A stretch of DNA of 64,000 nucleotides from Kofleriaceae bacterium. Lineage in GTDB: Bacteria; Myxococcota_A; Polyangia; Haliangiales; Haliangiaceae. Positions 33,412 through 42,202 of the stretch are shown here, one piece after another. The stretch covers positions 1 through 64,000 of the forward strand of contig JANTGM010000017.1 of assembly GCA_024762925.1 (NCBI GenBank), written 5' to 3'. The translations under genes and the position numbers were made by a program. Under the pieces are notes generated by a model, which was not told the DNA's origin, did no database searches, and was given only the letters and a program-made list of their open reading frames with translations. Each line of letters opens with the position of its first letter. The first letter of the stretch is position 1.

Positions 33412-33717
33412 CTAGCCCTTGCCAGCCTTGGTGAGCCCCTCGCGAGATGCGGCCTGGGCAACGCACTCCCAAAGAACATCGTGCGGAATGTGTTCCGCTA
33501 GCAAGTCGGGGCTCAGAGTCTCCAGGACACGTTCGGGCGTCATCGAGCCGGCTGCGAGCGAAAGCTGAAGTACTTGGCTCATGACTTCTGGCGGGAGATT
33601 GTGCGCCATCACCTCTGGGGTCACGTGGCTCAGTACCTCGTTTGGACCAAAGATCTCATGCTCAAGACCTGACTGAATAATCTGTGAAAACCAACGCTGA
33701 CGGGCTCCGTTTGACAC
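33412..33717 (-). CDS. Small hypothetical protein, paralogue of its neighbour
   Basis: From GTG 33717 the frame gives 101 residues, helical, with the module described for the adjacent gene: E-x-F-GPNEVLSHVTPEVMAHNLP, SLAAGSMTPERVLETLSPD and EHIPHDVLWECVAQAA. It lacks the disordered tail of its neighbour. The pair arose by tandem duplication, and the shared W-E-C and P-x-x-V-x-x-H motifs hint at a conserved binding surface. The function is unknown. Confidence 0.7.
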   Translation of the reverse strand: MSNGARQRWFSQIIQSGLEHEIFGPNEVLSHVTPEVMAHNLPPEVMSQVLQLSLAAGSMTPERVLETLSPDLLAEHIPHDVLWECVAQAASREGLTKAGKG

Positions 33718-33817
33718 CTGGGCTCCTTGAAAGGGATTGTACTAACGGTAGCACCGCTCAAAACCCAGTGTCGAGCGGCTGGGCCCGAGTCCTTGGGTCA
33801 ATGACCGCAACTACATG

Positions 33818-34456
33818 TCACACTTTCGGCGCGAGTATCGGTGCGCCGGTCGCTGCCTCAAGCTCTGCCTGCGTCACCTTGGGGCCAAGCTCAACGAGCC
33901 GAAATCCGTCTTGGGCGACATCCAGAACCGCGAGGTCGGTGATGACTCTAGAAACAACGCCCTTTGCTGTGAGCGGGAAGGTGCACTCTGAGACGAGCTT
34001 TGGCTCGCCCTTCTTTGATTGATGTGTGGTGAGAGCAATCACCTGTCGACAGCCACTCGAGAGGTCCATCGCCCCACCAATCCCCATCGTCTTGCCTCCG
34101 GGAATCGACCAGTTTGCTAGATCGCCAGTCATTGAGACCTGCATAGCCCCCAAGAACGCCACGTCGATGTGACCACCGCGAATCATCGAAAAGCTCAGCG
34201 CTGAGTCGAAGCACGAGCCACCGGGAAGTATCGTCACGGTCTGTTTGCCAGCATTGATAATCTGCGGGTCTTCCTCGCCCTCGTAGGGGAATGGACCAGT
34301 CCCAAGCAGACCATTTTCGCTGTGCAACCAAACTTCCTGGTCATCACGAAGATAACTGGCGACGAGTGTTGGCAAGCCAATGCCAAGGTTCACGACACAG
34401 CCGCTAGGAATTTCTCTTGCCGCCCGCTCGGCGATTTGTTCTCTGGTGAATGCCAT
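33818..34456 (-). CDS. scoB: CoA-transferase family I, subunit B
   Basis: The 212-residue subunit B of a family I CoA transferase has the catalytic Glu in HSENGLLGTGPFPYEGEED, preceded by NLGIGLPTLVASY, and GAMQVSMTGDLANWSIPGG and VITDLAVLDVAQDGF. With subunit A it moves CoA between carboxylates, typically succinyl-CoA and a 3-oxoacid. It follows subunit A by 2 bases and ends the five-gene operon with the fusion protein. In Bacillus the yodR/yodS subunits act beside a class III aminotransferase in the beta-lysine cluster, as here. The exact acid is not readable from sequence. Confidence 0.93.
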   Translation of the reverse strand: MAFTREQIAERAAREIPSGCVVNLGIGLPTLVASYLRDDQEVWLHSENGLLGTGPFPYEGEEDPQIINAGKQTVTILPGGSCFDSALSFSMIRGGHIDVAFLGAMQVSMTGDLANWSIPGGKTMGIGGAMDLSSGCRQVIALTTHQSKKGEPKLVSECTFPLTAKGVVSRVITDLAVLDVAQDGFRLVELGPKVTQAELEAATGAPILAPKV

Positions 34457-34458
34457 CT

Positions 34459-35175
34459 CTAGTCTCGCTTTCGGCTCGTCTTGTACTCAAACGGGTCTTC
34501 GTGCTCGGCAACCACAGCCATGCGGTGAACAAAGATGCCAGGCAGATGCACGTCATCCGGGTCGATGCCGCCAAGCGGCACCAGCTCTTCTACCTCAGCA
34601 ATGGCAGTTTCTGCCGCGGTCGCCATGATGGGCATGTAGTTCTGTGCGGTCCGCCAAAAACGCAGATTCCCAAAGGAGTCTGCGCGTCGCGCCCGAAGAA
34701 GTGCGAAGTCGACCGGCAGCGCTTCTTCTAAGAGATATTCTTTGCCGTGAAACTCTTTCACTTCCTTGCCCTCTGCCACCACGGTGCCAACGCCCGTCGG
34801 CGTATAAAAGCCCGCGATACCGGCGCCGGCGGCTCGCAAGCGCTCTACAAGCGTTCCTTGTGGCACCAGGGTTACTGCGACCTCACCGCTCTTCATCATG
34901 CGCTGCAGATCTTCGTTGTTCCCAACATAGCTGCATGTCACTCGACCGACGATACCCGCCTTAAGCCATTGCGCGAGCCCTTTGCCCATATTGCCCGCAT
35001 TGTTGCTAACGATGTGCAAGTTCTTTGCTCCGCACTCGACAACGCCCCGAATCAGAGCCTCAGGGTTGCCACAGAGTCCAAAGCCCCCGACTGCAATGGT
35101 GGCGCCATCCGCCACGCCCTCAAGCGCCGCTGCGACCGAGTCCTTCACCTTGTTTGCATGTCTTCCAACGTTCAT
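34459..35175 (-). CDS. scoA: CoA-transferase family I, subunit A
   Basis: The 238-residue subunit A has the signature GGFGLCGNPEALI (glycine-rich CoA loop), HIVSNNAGNMGKGLAQ, VTCSYVGNNEDLQ, ELVPQGTLVERLRA-type strand and the substrate region FYTPTGVGT. It pairs with subunit B, 2 bases downstream. It starts 3 bases after the aminotransferase gene, so translation is closely linked. The reaction is CoA transfer to an organic acid formed in the same pathway. Confidence 0.93.
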   Translation of the reverse strand: MNVGRHANKVKDSVAAALEGVADGATIAVGGFGLCGNPEALIRGVVECGAKNLHIVSNNAGNMGKGLAQWLKAGIVGRVTCSYVGNNEDLQRMMKSGEVAVTLVPQGTLVERLRAAGAGIAGFYTPTGVGTVVAEGKEVKEFHGKEYLLEEALPVDFALLRARRADSFGNLRFWRTAQNYMPIMATAAETAIAEVEELVPLGGIDPDDVHLPGIFVHRMAVVAEHEDPFEYKTSRKRD

Positions 35176-35178
35176 CGC

Positions 35179-36390
35179 CTATCCTTTGTTTGACGCCGTG
35201 GCAATTGCGCTGCCAAAGCGCTCCAGCCCGTCGGCGAGCTGCTCTTCGGGCATGTTTAGCGCTGGTGCCAAAATTGCCGTTCCTCTGCGCTCGGAGATGT
35301 GAAGCAGAACGCGCACCTCCTTCAGGGCTGCAAGCAAGCGCTCCCAGAAGCCCGAGTCTCCTGCGATATCGACTGCAGCCAAGAGCCCTCGCCCGCGGAC
35401 ACCAGATGCCACCTCGGGATACGCCTGGCAAATCTTGGAGAGCTCTTCTTGAAGCGTGGGTTCCAAACATGCGGCACGCGAATAGAGGCCTTCCCGCTCG
35501 TAGGTGTCCAACGTAGCGAGTGCGGCAGCACAGCCGATCGGATGCGCGTAGTTTGTGAGACCCGCGTAGAGAACTTCGGTCTCAAAGTGTTTGGCCACTC
35601 GCTCGTGAACGAGTACTGCGCCCAAAGGAGCAAAGCCTCCGGTCAGTGCTTTTGCCACTGTGATCATGTCGGGCACAACGCCCTCGTGTTCAAAACCAAA
35701 GCAGCGACCTGTGCGGCCAAAGCCCGTCAGCACCTCATCCGCAACCAGCAACGTCCCGTGTGCATCACATGCTGCGCGCATCCTTGGCCAGTAGTCCTTG
35801 CGGGGAATGTGCACCCCATTTGCTCCGGGAATCGGCTCCATGAACACCGCAGCGATGCTTTCTGGCCCCTCCAACTCCATCGTGGCCTCCAAGATGGCAG
35901 GGTCTTCTCCGAGCACATGAATCACGCCGCCAAGCGCGGGCTCAAGTGGGGGGCGCCGATAGTCGCCCGTGAGCGCAAGTGCCCCGAGTGTGGCGCCGTG
36001 ATAGGAGCGGTAGCGGCTGAGAAACTTGAGGCGTCCTGTCACAAGGCGCGCAATCTTCATCGCGTTCTCATTTGCCTCTGCGCCGCCAAGCGTGAAGAAG
36101 ACCTTGCTAAAGCCCTCGGGTGCCAGTGAGAGCAGTGTGGCTGCAAGCTCGCGCTTGGCTTGGAAGTCCGCGTTTGGTGGCGCTAGGCACAGCTTCCCTG
36201 CCTGCGCCTGGATTGCCTTCACAACCTCCGGGTGGTTTTGTCCAAGGCTTGCTTGGTAGCTAAGGCTGCCCATGTCGAGCCAACGACTACCGTCTCCCAT
36301 GATGAGTTCGGCACCCTCACCGCCAACGAGCTCAGCACCTTGCGTGCCCGCCTGTGAGCTCCAAGTGTAGAAGTAGTCACGAGGCGTCAA
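35179..36390 (-). CDS. Class III aminotransferase, omega-amino-acid type
   Basis: From TTG 36390 the frame gives 403 residues; the TTG overlaps the stop of the C45 gene as TTGA. A longer open frame exists upstream but only in the shadow of that gene. Class III features: YFYTWSSQAGTQGAEL at the start, TLGGAEANENAMKIAR, SRYRSYHGAT, DEVLTGFGRTGRCFGFEHE, and the PLP lysine in TVAKALTGGFAPLGAV. It moves an amino group between an omega- or beta-amino acid and a 2-oxoacid. The neighbours (CoA transferase, GNAT fusion) resemble the YodT context of Bacillus, where the substrate would be acetyl-beta-lysine. That substrate is inference. Confidence 0.9.
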   Translation of the reverse strand: MTPRDYFYTWSSQAGTQGAELVGGEGAELIMGDGSRWLDMGSLSYQASLGQNHPEVVKAIQAQAGKLCLAPPNADFQAKRELAATLLSLAPEGFSKVFFTLGGAEANENAMKIARLVTGRLKFLSRYRSYHGATLGALALTGDYRRPPLEPALGGVIHVLGEDPAILEATMELEGPESIAAVFMEPIPGANGVHIPRKDYWPRMRAACDAHGTLLVADEVLTGFGRTGRCFGFEHEGVVPDMITVAKALTGGFAPLGAVLVHERVAKHFETEVLYAGLTNYAHPIGCAAALATLDTYEREGLYSRAACLEPTLQEELSKICQAYPEVASGVRGRGLLAAVDIAGDSGFWERLLAALKEVRVLLHISERRGTAILAPALNMPEEQLADGLERFGSAIATASNKG

Positions 36391-37475
36391 AATGAGAACT
36401 CTTCTGGTGCAACGTTGTGGGTAAAGCCGGCAACAACAAAGAGCCTTCGACGGGTTGGATCCACAGCAATACCGGCGCAGGTTGCTGCAGCGTGAGGAGC
36501 CTCTGGCGAGGCCATATTCGTGCAAATGCTTCGCGGATAGCCATCGTGGGAGCCTAGGCGTTGCCAAGCGTCTTCCAGCGATGCAATTGGCTTGTGGTCC
36601 AAGCTCTGGCGCATGGCATCTTGGCGATCTTGGGTGGTGCTAAACTCTGGGACGCGATTGCACGCAGCAATCTCCGCATCGAGGCAGTGATTGGAGTGCA
36701 CGAAGTCGTCTTTCTCTCCTGAAAAGATGACTTTGCGCCGCTGACCCGAAGTCTCAACACTCACAACCGACTTGGGGGTACAGACAAGGTAGTGATGGCC
36801 CGAACCCACCTTGCAGGCCAAGAGCATGTCGCGTGCAGCATCGGTCTCCGACACACGCAAGGCCTTGCGCACGATCGCTGACCACACAACACCAGGCACG
36901 GCATCGTTGCTCGTGAGGTTGTTGATGCCAATACTGAGCCCACTTGCGTTGAGCCCAGCCATTCCAAGGCAGCCGGTAAGAGAAAGCAAGTACGCATCCC
37001 CACCGGAGGCATCTGCGACGCGCATCAGCATCACAAAGGGCATTGCGCTGGCGTGCATGTCCCAGGTTTGGGCAAAGATTGGCCCCGAACTGGTCTTGGC
37101 CCAGAGCATGGTGCAGCCGCCATCGTAGTCTGCATCGCCGGGAAGGGCCTCTGTCGTGCCAGCATCGCCCCAAGCATCTGGCGAAAGATCACGAATATCG
37201 GTGTATTGATTGAGGACCACGAGCCCGGCAGGGCTGCATCCTGAGCCCTCAGCCAGTCCTAAGAGTTCTTCGTAGAGTTCCGAATCGAACTCGCGAAGAA
37301 TGGGCAGATGCTCCTCTGCGATGGCTAAGAGCCCTTGCTCGGTAAACCCAGAAATTTTACTCGCCAAGTAGATTCGCAGCTTGACCAGGCTTGAGATTTC
37401 TCCCGCAAACGTCTGGCCGTGCAAGAGTCCTCTCTCGCGACCCGTTGCACATGCTCGCAAGTCCAAATAGCGCAC
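36387..37475 (-). CDS. C45-family autoproteolytic acyltransferase/hydrolase
   Basis: From GTG 37475 the frame gives 362 residues of an Ntn-hydrolase related to isopenicillin N acyltransferase (peptidase family C45). The self-cleaving, then catalytic, Cys lies in DYDGGCTMLWAK, followed by QTWDMHASAMPFVML, LTGCLGMAGLNASGLSIGINNL and HSNHCLD. Members hydrolyse or transfer acyl groups on amines. The GTG overlaps the last base of the upstream fusion gene stop (TAGTG). In this operon it could remove the acyl protecting group put on by the GNAT domain of the fusion, in place of the M20 deacetylase (YodQ) of the Bacillus cluster; this is inference. Confidence 0.85.
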   Translation of the reverse strand: MRYLDLRACATGRERGLLHGQTFAGEISSLVKLRIYLASKISGFTEQGLLAIAEEHLPILREFDSELYEELLGLAEGSGCSPAGLVVLNQYTDIRDLSPDAWGDAGTTEALPGDADYDGGCTMLWAKTSSGPIFAQTWDMHASAMPFVMLMRVADASGGDAYLLSLTGCLGMAGLNASGLSIGINNLTSNDAVPGVVWSAIVRKALRVSETDAARDMLLACKVGSGHHYLVCTPKSVVSVETSGQRRKVIFSGEKDDFVHSNHCLDAEIAACNRVPEFSTTQDRQDAMRQSLDHKPIASLEDAWQRLGSHDGYPRSICTNMASPEAPHAAATCAGIAVDPTRRRLFVVAGFTHNVAPEEFSF

Positions 37476-40400
37476 TAGAGCACCTTTCCGAGGGCCGTTG
37501 CGAGTTGCTTGGCATCCGCCACTGCCGTGTCCAAGCAAGGAATGACTGCGAGATGTCCTCCGGGGAATCGCCGCAAATCAACCCCTTCGCGACCGAGCGC
37601 TTCGTGCAACTCGTCGGCTCGGGCACCAGCTTTGATCACTCGATACAGGCCGCGACCATGAACTGGCATGCCAGCATTCTGGGCCAGAGCAACGGCTTCA
37701 TCGAGACCGGCAATCGCGGGACCGAGATCGGTGGTGCGCGCTGCCCTCAGTTGATGATGCTCCCGCACCAGACTGAGTTCATCACCGTCCCACGTCGAAA
37801 CCATCGCCAGAGGCTTGCCCACCCGGAAGCGCGCCGTGGTGTGAATGTAGCCTGTGTGTGCCCCGCCCCACCAAGCGAGAATGTCGGGCACCTCGGCCCA
37901 TGCACTGCAAGCGAAGCTGCCTTGCCCCGATCGGTAGCAACCCGATGCCGTTTCAAATGCCAGCAGTGGAACGTTCAACTCGCGGCAGAGCTTGTGCAAC
38001 GCCGACCACCGCTCCGCATCAAAGCAGCGACCGGTGCGTTCTTGAACAGGCTCCACGAAGAGCCCGAGGATGTTCTCACCGCCGCCCGCCTCGCCAACGA
38101 TCTCGCGAAGGATAGCCTCCATCGCTGGAAGTCCAACGTCCTCGGGGTGCGGAAGGAGCGGCCAATCAAAGTGTTTTGGCCCCTGAACGTGAACACCGGG
38201 ATCCGAGATCGAACGCGCAGCCGCCGTGGTGTGCCCAACATAGCCACCAACCATGCCGATTGCGACCTGCGCGTCCTTGCGGTGGGTACGAACAAGTCTT
38301 AGGCATTTATCCACAAGCTCGTCACGGCACGATGTGAGATACATATGAGGCAGCTTGGGTGCCATCGCGCTCGCCCACTCAATGGCGCGAACAATGGCTG
38401 GCGTCGCGTAATTCATCACCGTCAGTTTGTTGACCGCGGGCCCATAGAGAAGCCCTGAATTCTCAGCCTCTACCAGCGACGCTGGCGGCATGGAAAACGG
38501 CGTTGAGATGCCAACCGCCATACTCCTTGCGGGCGTACTCTCAGCGGGTCGAACAGGCGACAACGGGCCCAAAGGCATTCGATAGTAAATTGCCTGGCCT
38601 TCAGGATCCTCATACTGCCCGGTGAGAACGCAGACAAGGTGCGCGCCAAACGCCCGATTCAGGTGTGCCATCGCTGCTGTATGACCAACTCGATTGCGAC
38701 CCGTAACAAAGCGATAGCGCGGACTACCATCGGCCCGTTTGCGGATCGTCGCCTCTCCAAGTTGTGCTTCTTTGAGCTTTCGCCCAATTCCGAAGCCTTG
38801 GAATTCTTCGCAGACCGTTACCGACACAGAGTACAGACTGTTGGCCTGCCCCAACATCGGATCCCTGTCGGGCCCCTCTTCGCTCTCGTGAACTGCCTCA
38901 AGCGGCTGACCTATGGCAAAGCCCACAAAGCTCCACTCTTGCCCCTCCTTAGCCTCGGCCAGGGTAATCACACTATCTGGGTCTTTGAGTGCCGCCTGAA
39001 CGTGCTCTGGAGCAGCTCGTCTCGCTGGCTCATACACGCGCAACTCGATATCCAAGATCGCCTCCAGATGGTCCATTGCTTCTTTCGAGGAAACGCTTCG
39101 GATGCGAACCTCTGGGGGCTGGCGCCGCTTCTTATGGAGTGCCGGGAGGTCTTCCCAGACTGGCGGCTTCGCACCTGGATGGGCATCGAGCCACGCGAGC
39201 GATCGTCGAACTGTGTCAAAGAGCAGCTCGATATCGCGCGCGAGGTAGCTATCGGACAATCGGTACCGCACCGTCTTGCTACCCGCCCCAAAGACCACGG
39301 CGCCTCGCCAGAACCGTTGCCCTAGGTAGGCCATCAAGTGGTCCGTGGTCGGGAGGTCAAAGGCGAATGCAAAGCCCTTTGCTCGCGGCGACCCAACGAG
39401 GTGCGGAAAGCCCTGCACAATGGTATTGAGGTGACCGCGGACGATTCTCTCCACCCGCTCTGCGGCGTGCTGTGTCGCAACCATCTCCGCATGCATGCGC
39501 CCACGAATTAGCGAAGCGGGTTGCACCGAGGTGACTTCGGGATCATCCCAGACACTCATGCAGACTCCCAGCTGCGCGCGCTTGGCGAAGACGACGGCAT
39601 CAGGAAAATCTGGCTTGCCGCGAAAGTTCACGAATTGGAACTTTGAATGCCAAGCAAACTCGCCACCGAGCCCGAACCCCGTCTGCACCTCATCTAGGAT
39701 GAGCGGCACGTTGTGATGTCGCGTGAGCAGCCTCAGGGCTCGAAAGAAACGCTGTGTGGCATAACGATCTCCGCCCTCGCTCTGCATCGGTTCAACGATG
39801 CATGCGAAAAACTCTGAGGACAGGAGGGCCTCGTGCACAGCGGAGAGACTGGCCACTTCCCTGGCGAGCAGCTCATCCTCCTGGGCATCTCCGAAGCGTG
39901 TCTTTAGTTCATCCAAGTCGCCCATGCCCACGTATGCGTAGAAGCCTGAAGGCGCATTGGGCTCGCCGTCACCGGGCGTTGTCCATACGGGGAATGGGGC
40001 GAAGTTGCCCGTGTACCCTGCGATTTCATACGGGCCTCGCTTCGCCGGATTGTAGGTGAGCGAAAGCGGCAGCAGGGTGCGCCCGTGGAAGCTTCCTTCA
40101 AACGCAAGCACTTTGGTGGATCCCGTATTTTCCGAGTGCAGTCTCGCCAATGCCAGAGCTTTGTCGTTGGCTTCCGCGCCACTGTTGGCGTAGGTGACGT
40201 GTGGCAAACCTGGCACCATCTGGCGAAGCACGGTGGCAAAATCGACAGCCGAATCTTGCACGTGCACAGCTGGGTCTTTGGTGCTCACGAGCGAATCTCC
40301 AAACTCGCCCTCTGTGTACCCACGAACTACGCGATCCTCTGCAAAGCCACCACACAGGGTTGCGGTTTGGCTCATACCATCAAGCACCGACAGCGGATCG

Positions 40401-42109
40401 TCATCGACCGAGACCAACCACGGGCCAGCAGACCGCATATGGTCAAACACCGGCGGCTTCTTTTCGCGAACCACGCGCTCGGCCGCATAGAGTCGAGATA
40501 GGAGTTCTTCTGATCTCGGCAGCTTGCCTCCGCGCGGCAAATTCATCGCCATGGGACGAGGCTGGGCGAGCAGAGTCCTTGACGCTTCCCGCGCTTCTTC
40601 CTCAGCATGCTGCGTCGCCAATCGGTCCAGTTCTGGCGGTGGCATATAGTTTAGAAGCTTGTCATGAACCACAATTCGCCCGATGACATTCTCCTGGACA
40701 GCGACCGAGGCAACGACATTGCGCGGCGCATGCGCACCTGCAGGCCGATAGTTGCCGCTCTTACCAAGGCCACCAAACGGCAGCCGAGGGCTGGCCTGAT
40801 TGGTCGATCGGTTGCGATTGAGAATGCCCGAATTGGTCTCGCGGTAAAACCGTTCGAAGCGCTCGTTTGAGAATGTGAAGATACTGTTGGCGAGCCCAAA
40901 CTCACTGGCACGCAGTGTGGCAATGGCTTCGTCGTCACTAGAAAAACTCTCAACACCAACGTCAGGACCGAAGAGCTCGACATCGGTGTACCCAGGCACT
41001 TCGTGCAAGCCCTCTGGAAGTAGATGCACAGACGCTCGAGCAAAGTTGCCACCTGCGTTTCGCCCCGGCTCCACCAGAGCCACAGCGCCACCAGCTTGGG
41101 CCGCTGCCGTTGCTACCTCAAGAGCTTCCAAGCCCGCCTTCGTTGTCAGGGGGCCAGCAAAGGAATCTGGCGATTCCGGATCTCCGAATTGCAGCGAGCG
41201 AACCATGGGCACAAGCGCCTCAAGAAGCTCTTCCCGGCGACTCTCGTGCACTAGGACTCGATCGGTGCAAGTGCACCGTTGCCCTGTCGTGAGGTAGCCG
41301 CCAACCACGATCTCATGCGCTGCCTGCCGTAGGTCGGCGTCCTCAGCAACAACCACAGTGTTCTTGCCGCCCATCTCCAGCGCGACCAAGAGTTCGGGTC
41401 GTTCGAGGGTGGCCTCCAGAATGCGTCGACCAACTCGGTACGAGCCAGTGAAGCACAGACCGCGGACGTGCGAGTGCGCAGCGAGGGCAGCCCCACTCTC
41501 ACCGCCACCCTGCACCATGTTGAAAACGCCCGCTGGCAAATCCGAATCTGCAACGGCCTGGGCATAGACCTGCGCGCACAGCGGAGTCACCTCGGAGCCC
41601 TTCACCACGACCGCGTTCCCCATGAGAAGTGCGGGGATTGTGTGGGCGTGGCACAGGTGGAGCGGGTAGTTGAACGGTCCGATAACTCCGACGACCCCCA
41701 AGGGGTGATAGCGCATCTGCTCCCCCGGGAAGCCAGCGACCTGCCCTTCCACCAGGTCGGACTCGACAACGGCTTTGACCATGTTGAATCGGCCTATGAG
41801 CGCGCCCACTTCCCCATCGGCCTCACTACGCAACTTGCCAGTCTCAAGCACAATGGCATCAGCCAGCTCACTTCGCCTTGCGGCGATGGCCTCACGAAGA
41901 GAGATCAGGACCTCAAACCGCTGTCCTCGATCCAACGCACACCATGCCTTTGAGGCCTGGTGAGCGGCATTGGCCGCATCGGCTACGTGCTCCACAGAGC
42001 AGGCGGTCTCGAATACAACCTCCTCGCTCTTGGCCGGGTTGGTCGAGGTGAGTGTCGTCCCCTTGGGAGCAACAAAACTGCCATCTATAAAATCACCAAG
42101 TGCTTGCAT
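37475..42109 (-). CDS. Four-domain fusion: ALDH - class III aminotransferase - GNAT - degenerate aminotransferase
   Basis: This 1544-residue protein is four enzymes in one chain. Domain 1 (about 1-480) is an aldehyde dehydrogenase closest to AstD: Glu245 in ALEMGGKN, Cys279 in TTGQRCTCTDR and LPFGGLGKSGNYRPAG. Domain 2 (about 540-980) is a class III aminotransferase with SGAEANDKAL, FEGSFHGRT, Asp806 in LILDEVQTGFG and PLP lysine Lys843 in VVFAKRAQLG, the motif form of lysine 6-aminotransferase. Domain 3 (about 1000-1190) is a GNAT with motif A EEFQGFGIGR. Domain 4 (about 1215-1544) is a second class III fold: VEPVQE is kept, but Asp became Glu in LLAFETASG, and the PLP lysine is missing around DILAWWGGAHTG. 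It heads the minus-strand operon and has no signal peptide. Likely an acyl-protected omega-amino-acid oxidation machine. Confidence 0.93.
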   Translation of the reverse strand: MQALGDFIDGSFVAPKGTTLTSTNPAKSEEVVFETACSVEHVADAANAAHQASKAWCALDRGQRFEVLISLREAIAARRSELADAIVLETGKLRSEADGEVGALIGRFNMVKAVVESDLVEGQVAGFPGEQMRYHPLGVVGVIGPFNYPLHLCHAHTIPALLMGNAVVVKGSEVTPLCAQVYAQAVADSDLPAGVFNMVQGGGESGAALAAHSHVRGLCFTGSYRVGRRILEATLERPELLVALEMGGKNTVVVAEDADLRQAAHEIVVGGYLTTGQRCTCTDRVLVHESRREELLEALVPMVRSLQFGDPESPDSFAGPLTTKAGLEALEVATAAAQAGGAVALVEPGRNAGGNFARASVHLLPEGLHEVPGYTDVELFGPDVGVESFSSDDEAIATLRASEFGLANSIFTFSNERFERFYRETNSGILNRNRSTNQASPRLPFGGLGKSGNYRPAGAHAPRNVVASVAVQENVIGRIVVHDKLLNYMPPPELDRLATQHAEEEAREASRTLLAQPRPMAMNLPRGGKLPRSEELLSRLYAAERVVREKKPPVFDHMRSAGPWLVSVDDDPLSVLDGMSQTATLCGGFAEDRVVRGYTEGEFGDSLVSTKDPAVHVQDSAVDFATVLRQMVPGLPHVTYANSGAEANDKALALARLHSENTGSTKVLAFEGSFHGRTLLPLSLTYNPAKRGPYEIAGYTGNFAPFPVWTTPGDGEPNAPSGFYAYVGMGDLDELKTRFGDAQEDELLAREVASLSAVHEALLSSEFFACIVEPMQSEGGDRYATQRFFRALRLLTRHHNVPLILDEVQTGFGLGGEFAWHSKFQFVNFRGKPDFPDAVVFAKRAQLGVCMSVWDDPEVTSVQPASLIRGRMHAEMVATQHAAERVERIVRGHLNTIVQGFPHLVGSPRAKGFAFAFDLPTTDHLMAYLGQRFWRGAVVFGAGSKTVRYRLSDSYLARDIELLFDTVRRSLAWLDAHPGAKPPVWEDLPALHKKRRQPPEVRIRSVSSKEAMDHLEAILDIELRVYEPARRAAPEHVQAALKDPDSVITLAEAKEGQEWSFVGFAIGQPLEAVHESEEGPDRDPMLGQANSLYSVSVTVCEEFQGFGIGRKLKEAQLGEATIRKRADGSPRYRFVTGRNRVGHTAAMAHLNRAFGAHLVCVLTGQYEDPEGQAIYYRMPLGPLSPVRPAESTPARSMAVGISTPFSMPPASLVEAENSGLLYGPAVNKLTVMNYATPAIVRAIEWASAMAPKLPHMYLTSCRDELVDKCLRLVRTHRKDAQVAIGMVGGYVGHTTAAARSISDPGVHVQGPKHFDWPLLPHPEDVGLPAMEAILREIVGEAGGGENILGLFVEPVQERTGRCFDAERWSALHKLCRELNVPLLAFETASGCYRSGQGSFACSAWAEVPDILAWWGGAHTGYIHTTARFRVGKPLAMVSTWDGDELSLVREHHQLRAARTTDLGPAIAGLDEAVALAQNAGMPVHGRGLYRVIKAGARADELHEALGREGVDLRRFPGGHLAVIPCLDTAVADAKQLATALGKVL

Positions 42110-42202
42110 GTTTCACATCCGTGTTGGTCGCTTGTAGCGCGGGCAGCTTAGCACTCTGAATCCGCCCACCCCCCTCGTCCCTGTTGTATATTCCACAGTG
42201 AT

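Noticed and set aside
37391-38302. Long plus-strand open frame opposite the fusion gene
   Set aside because: It is antisense to the strongly conserved fusion and C45 genes, without recognisable motifs.
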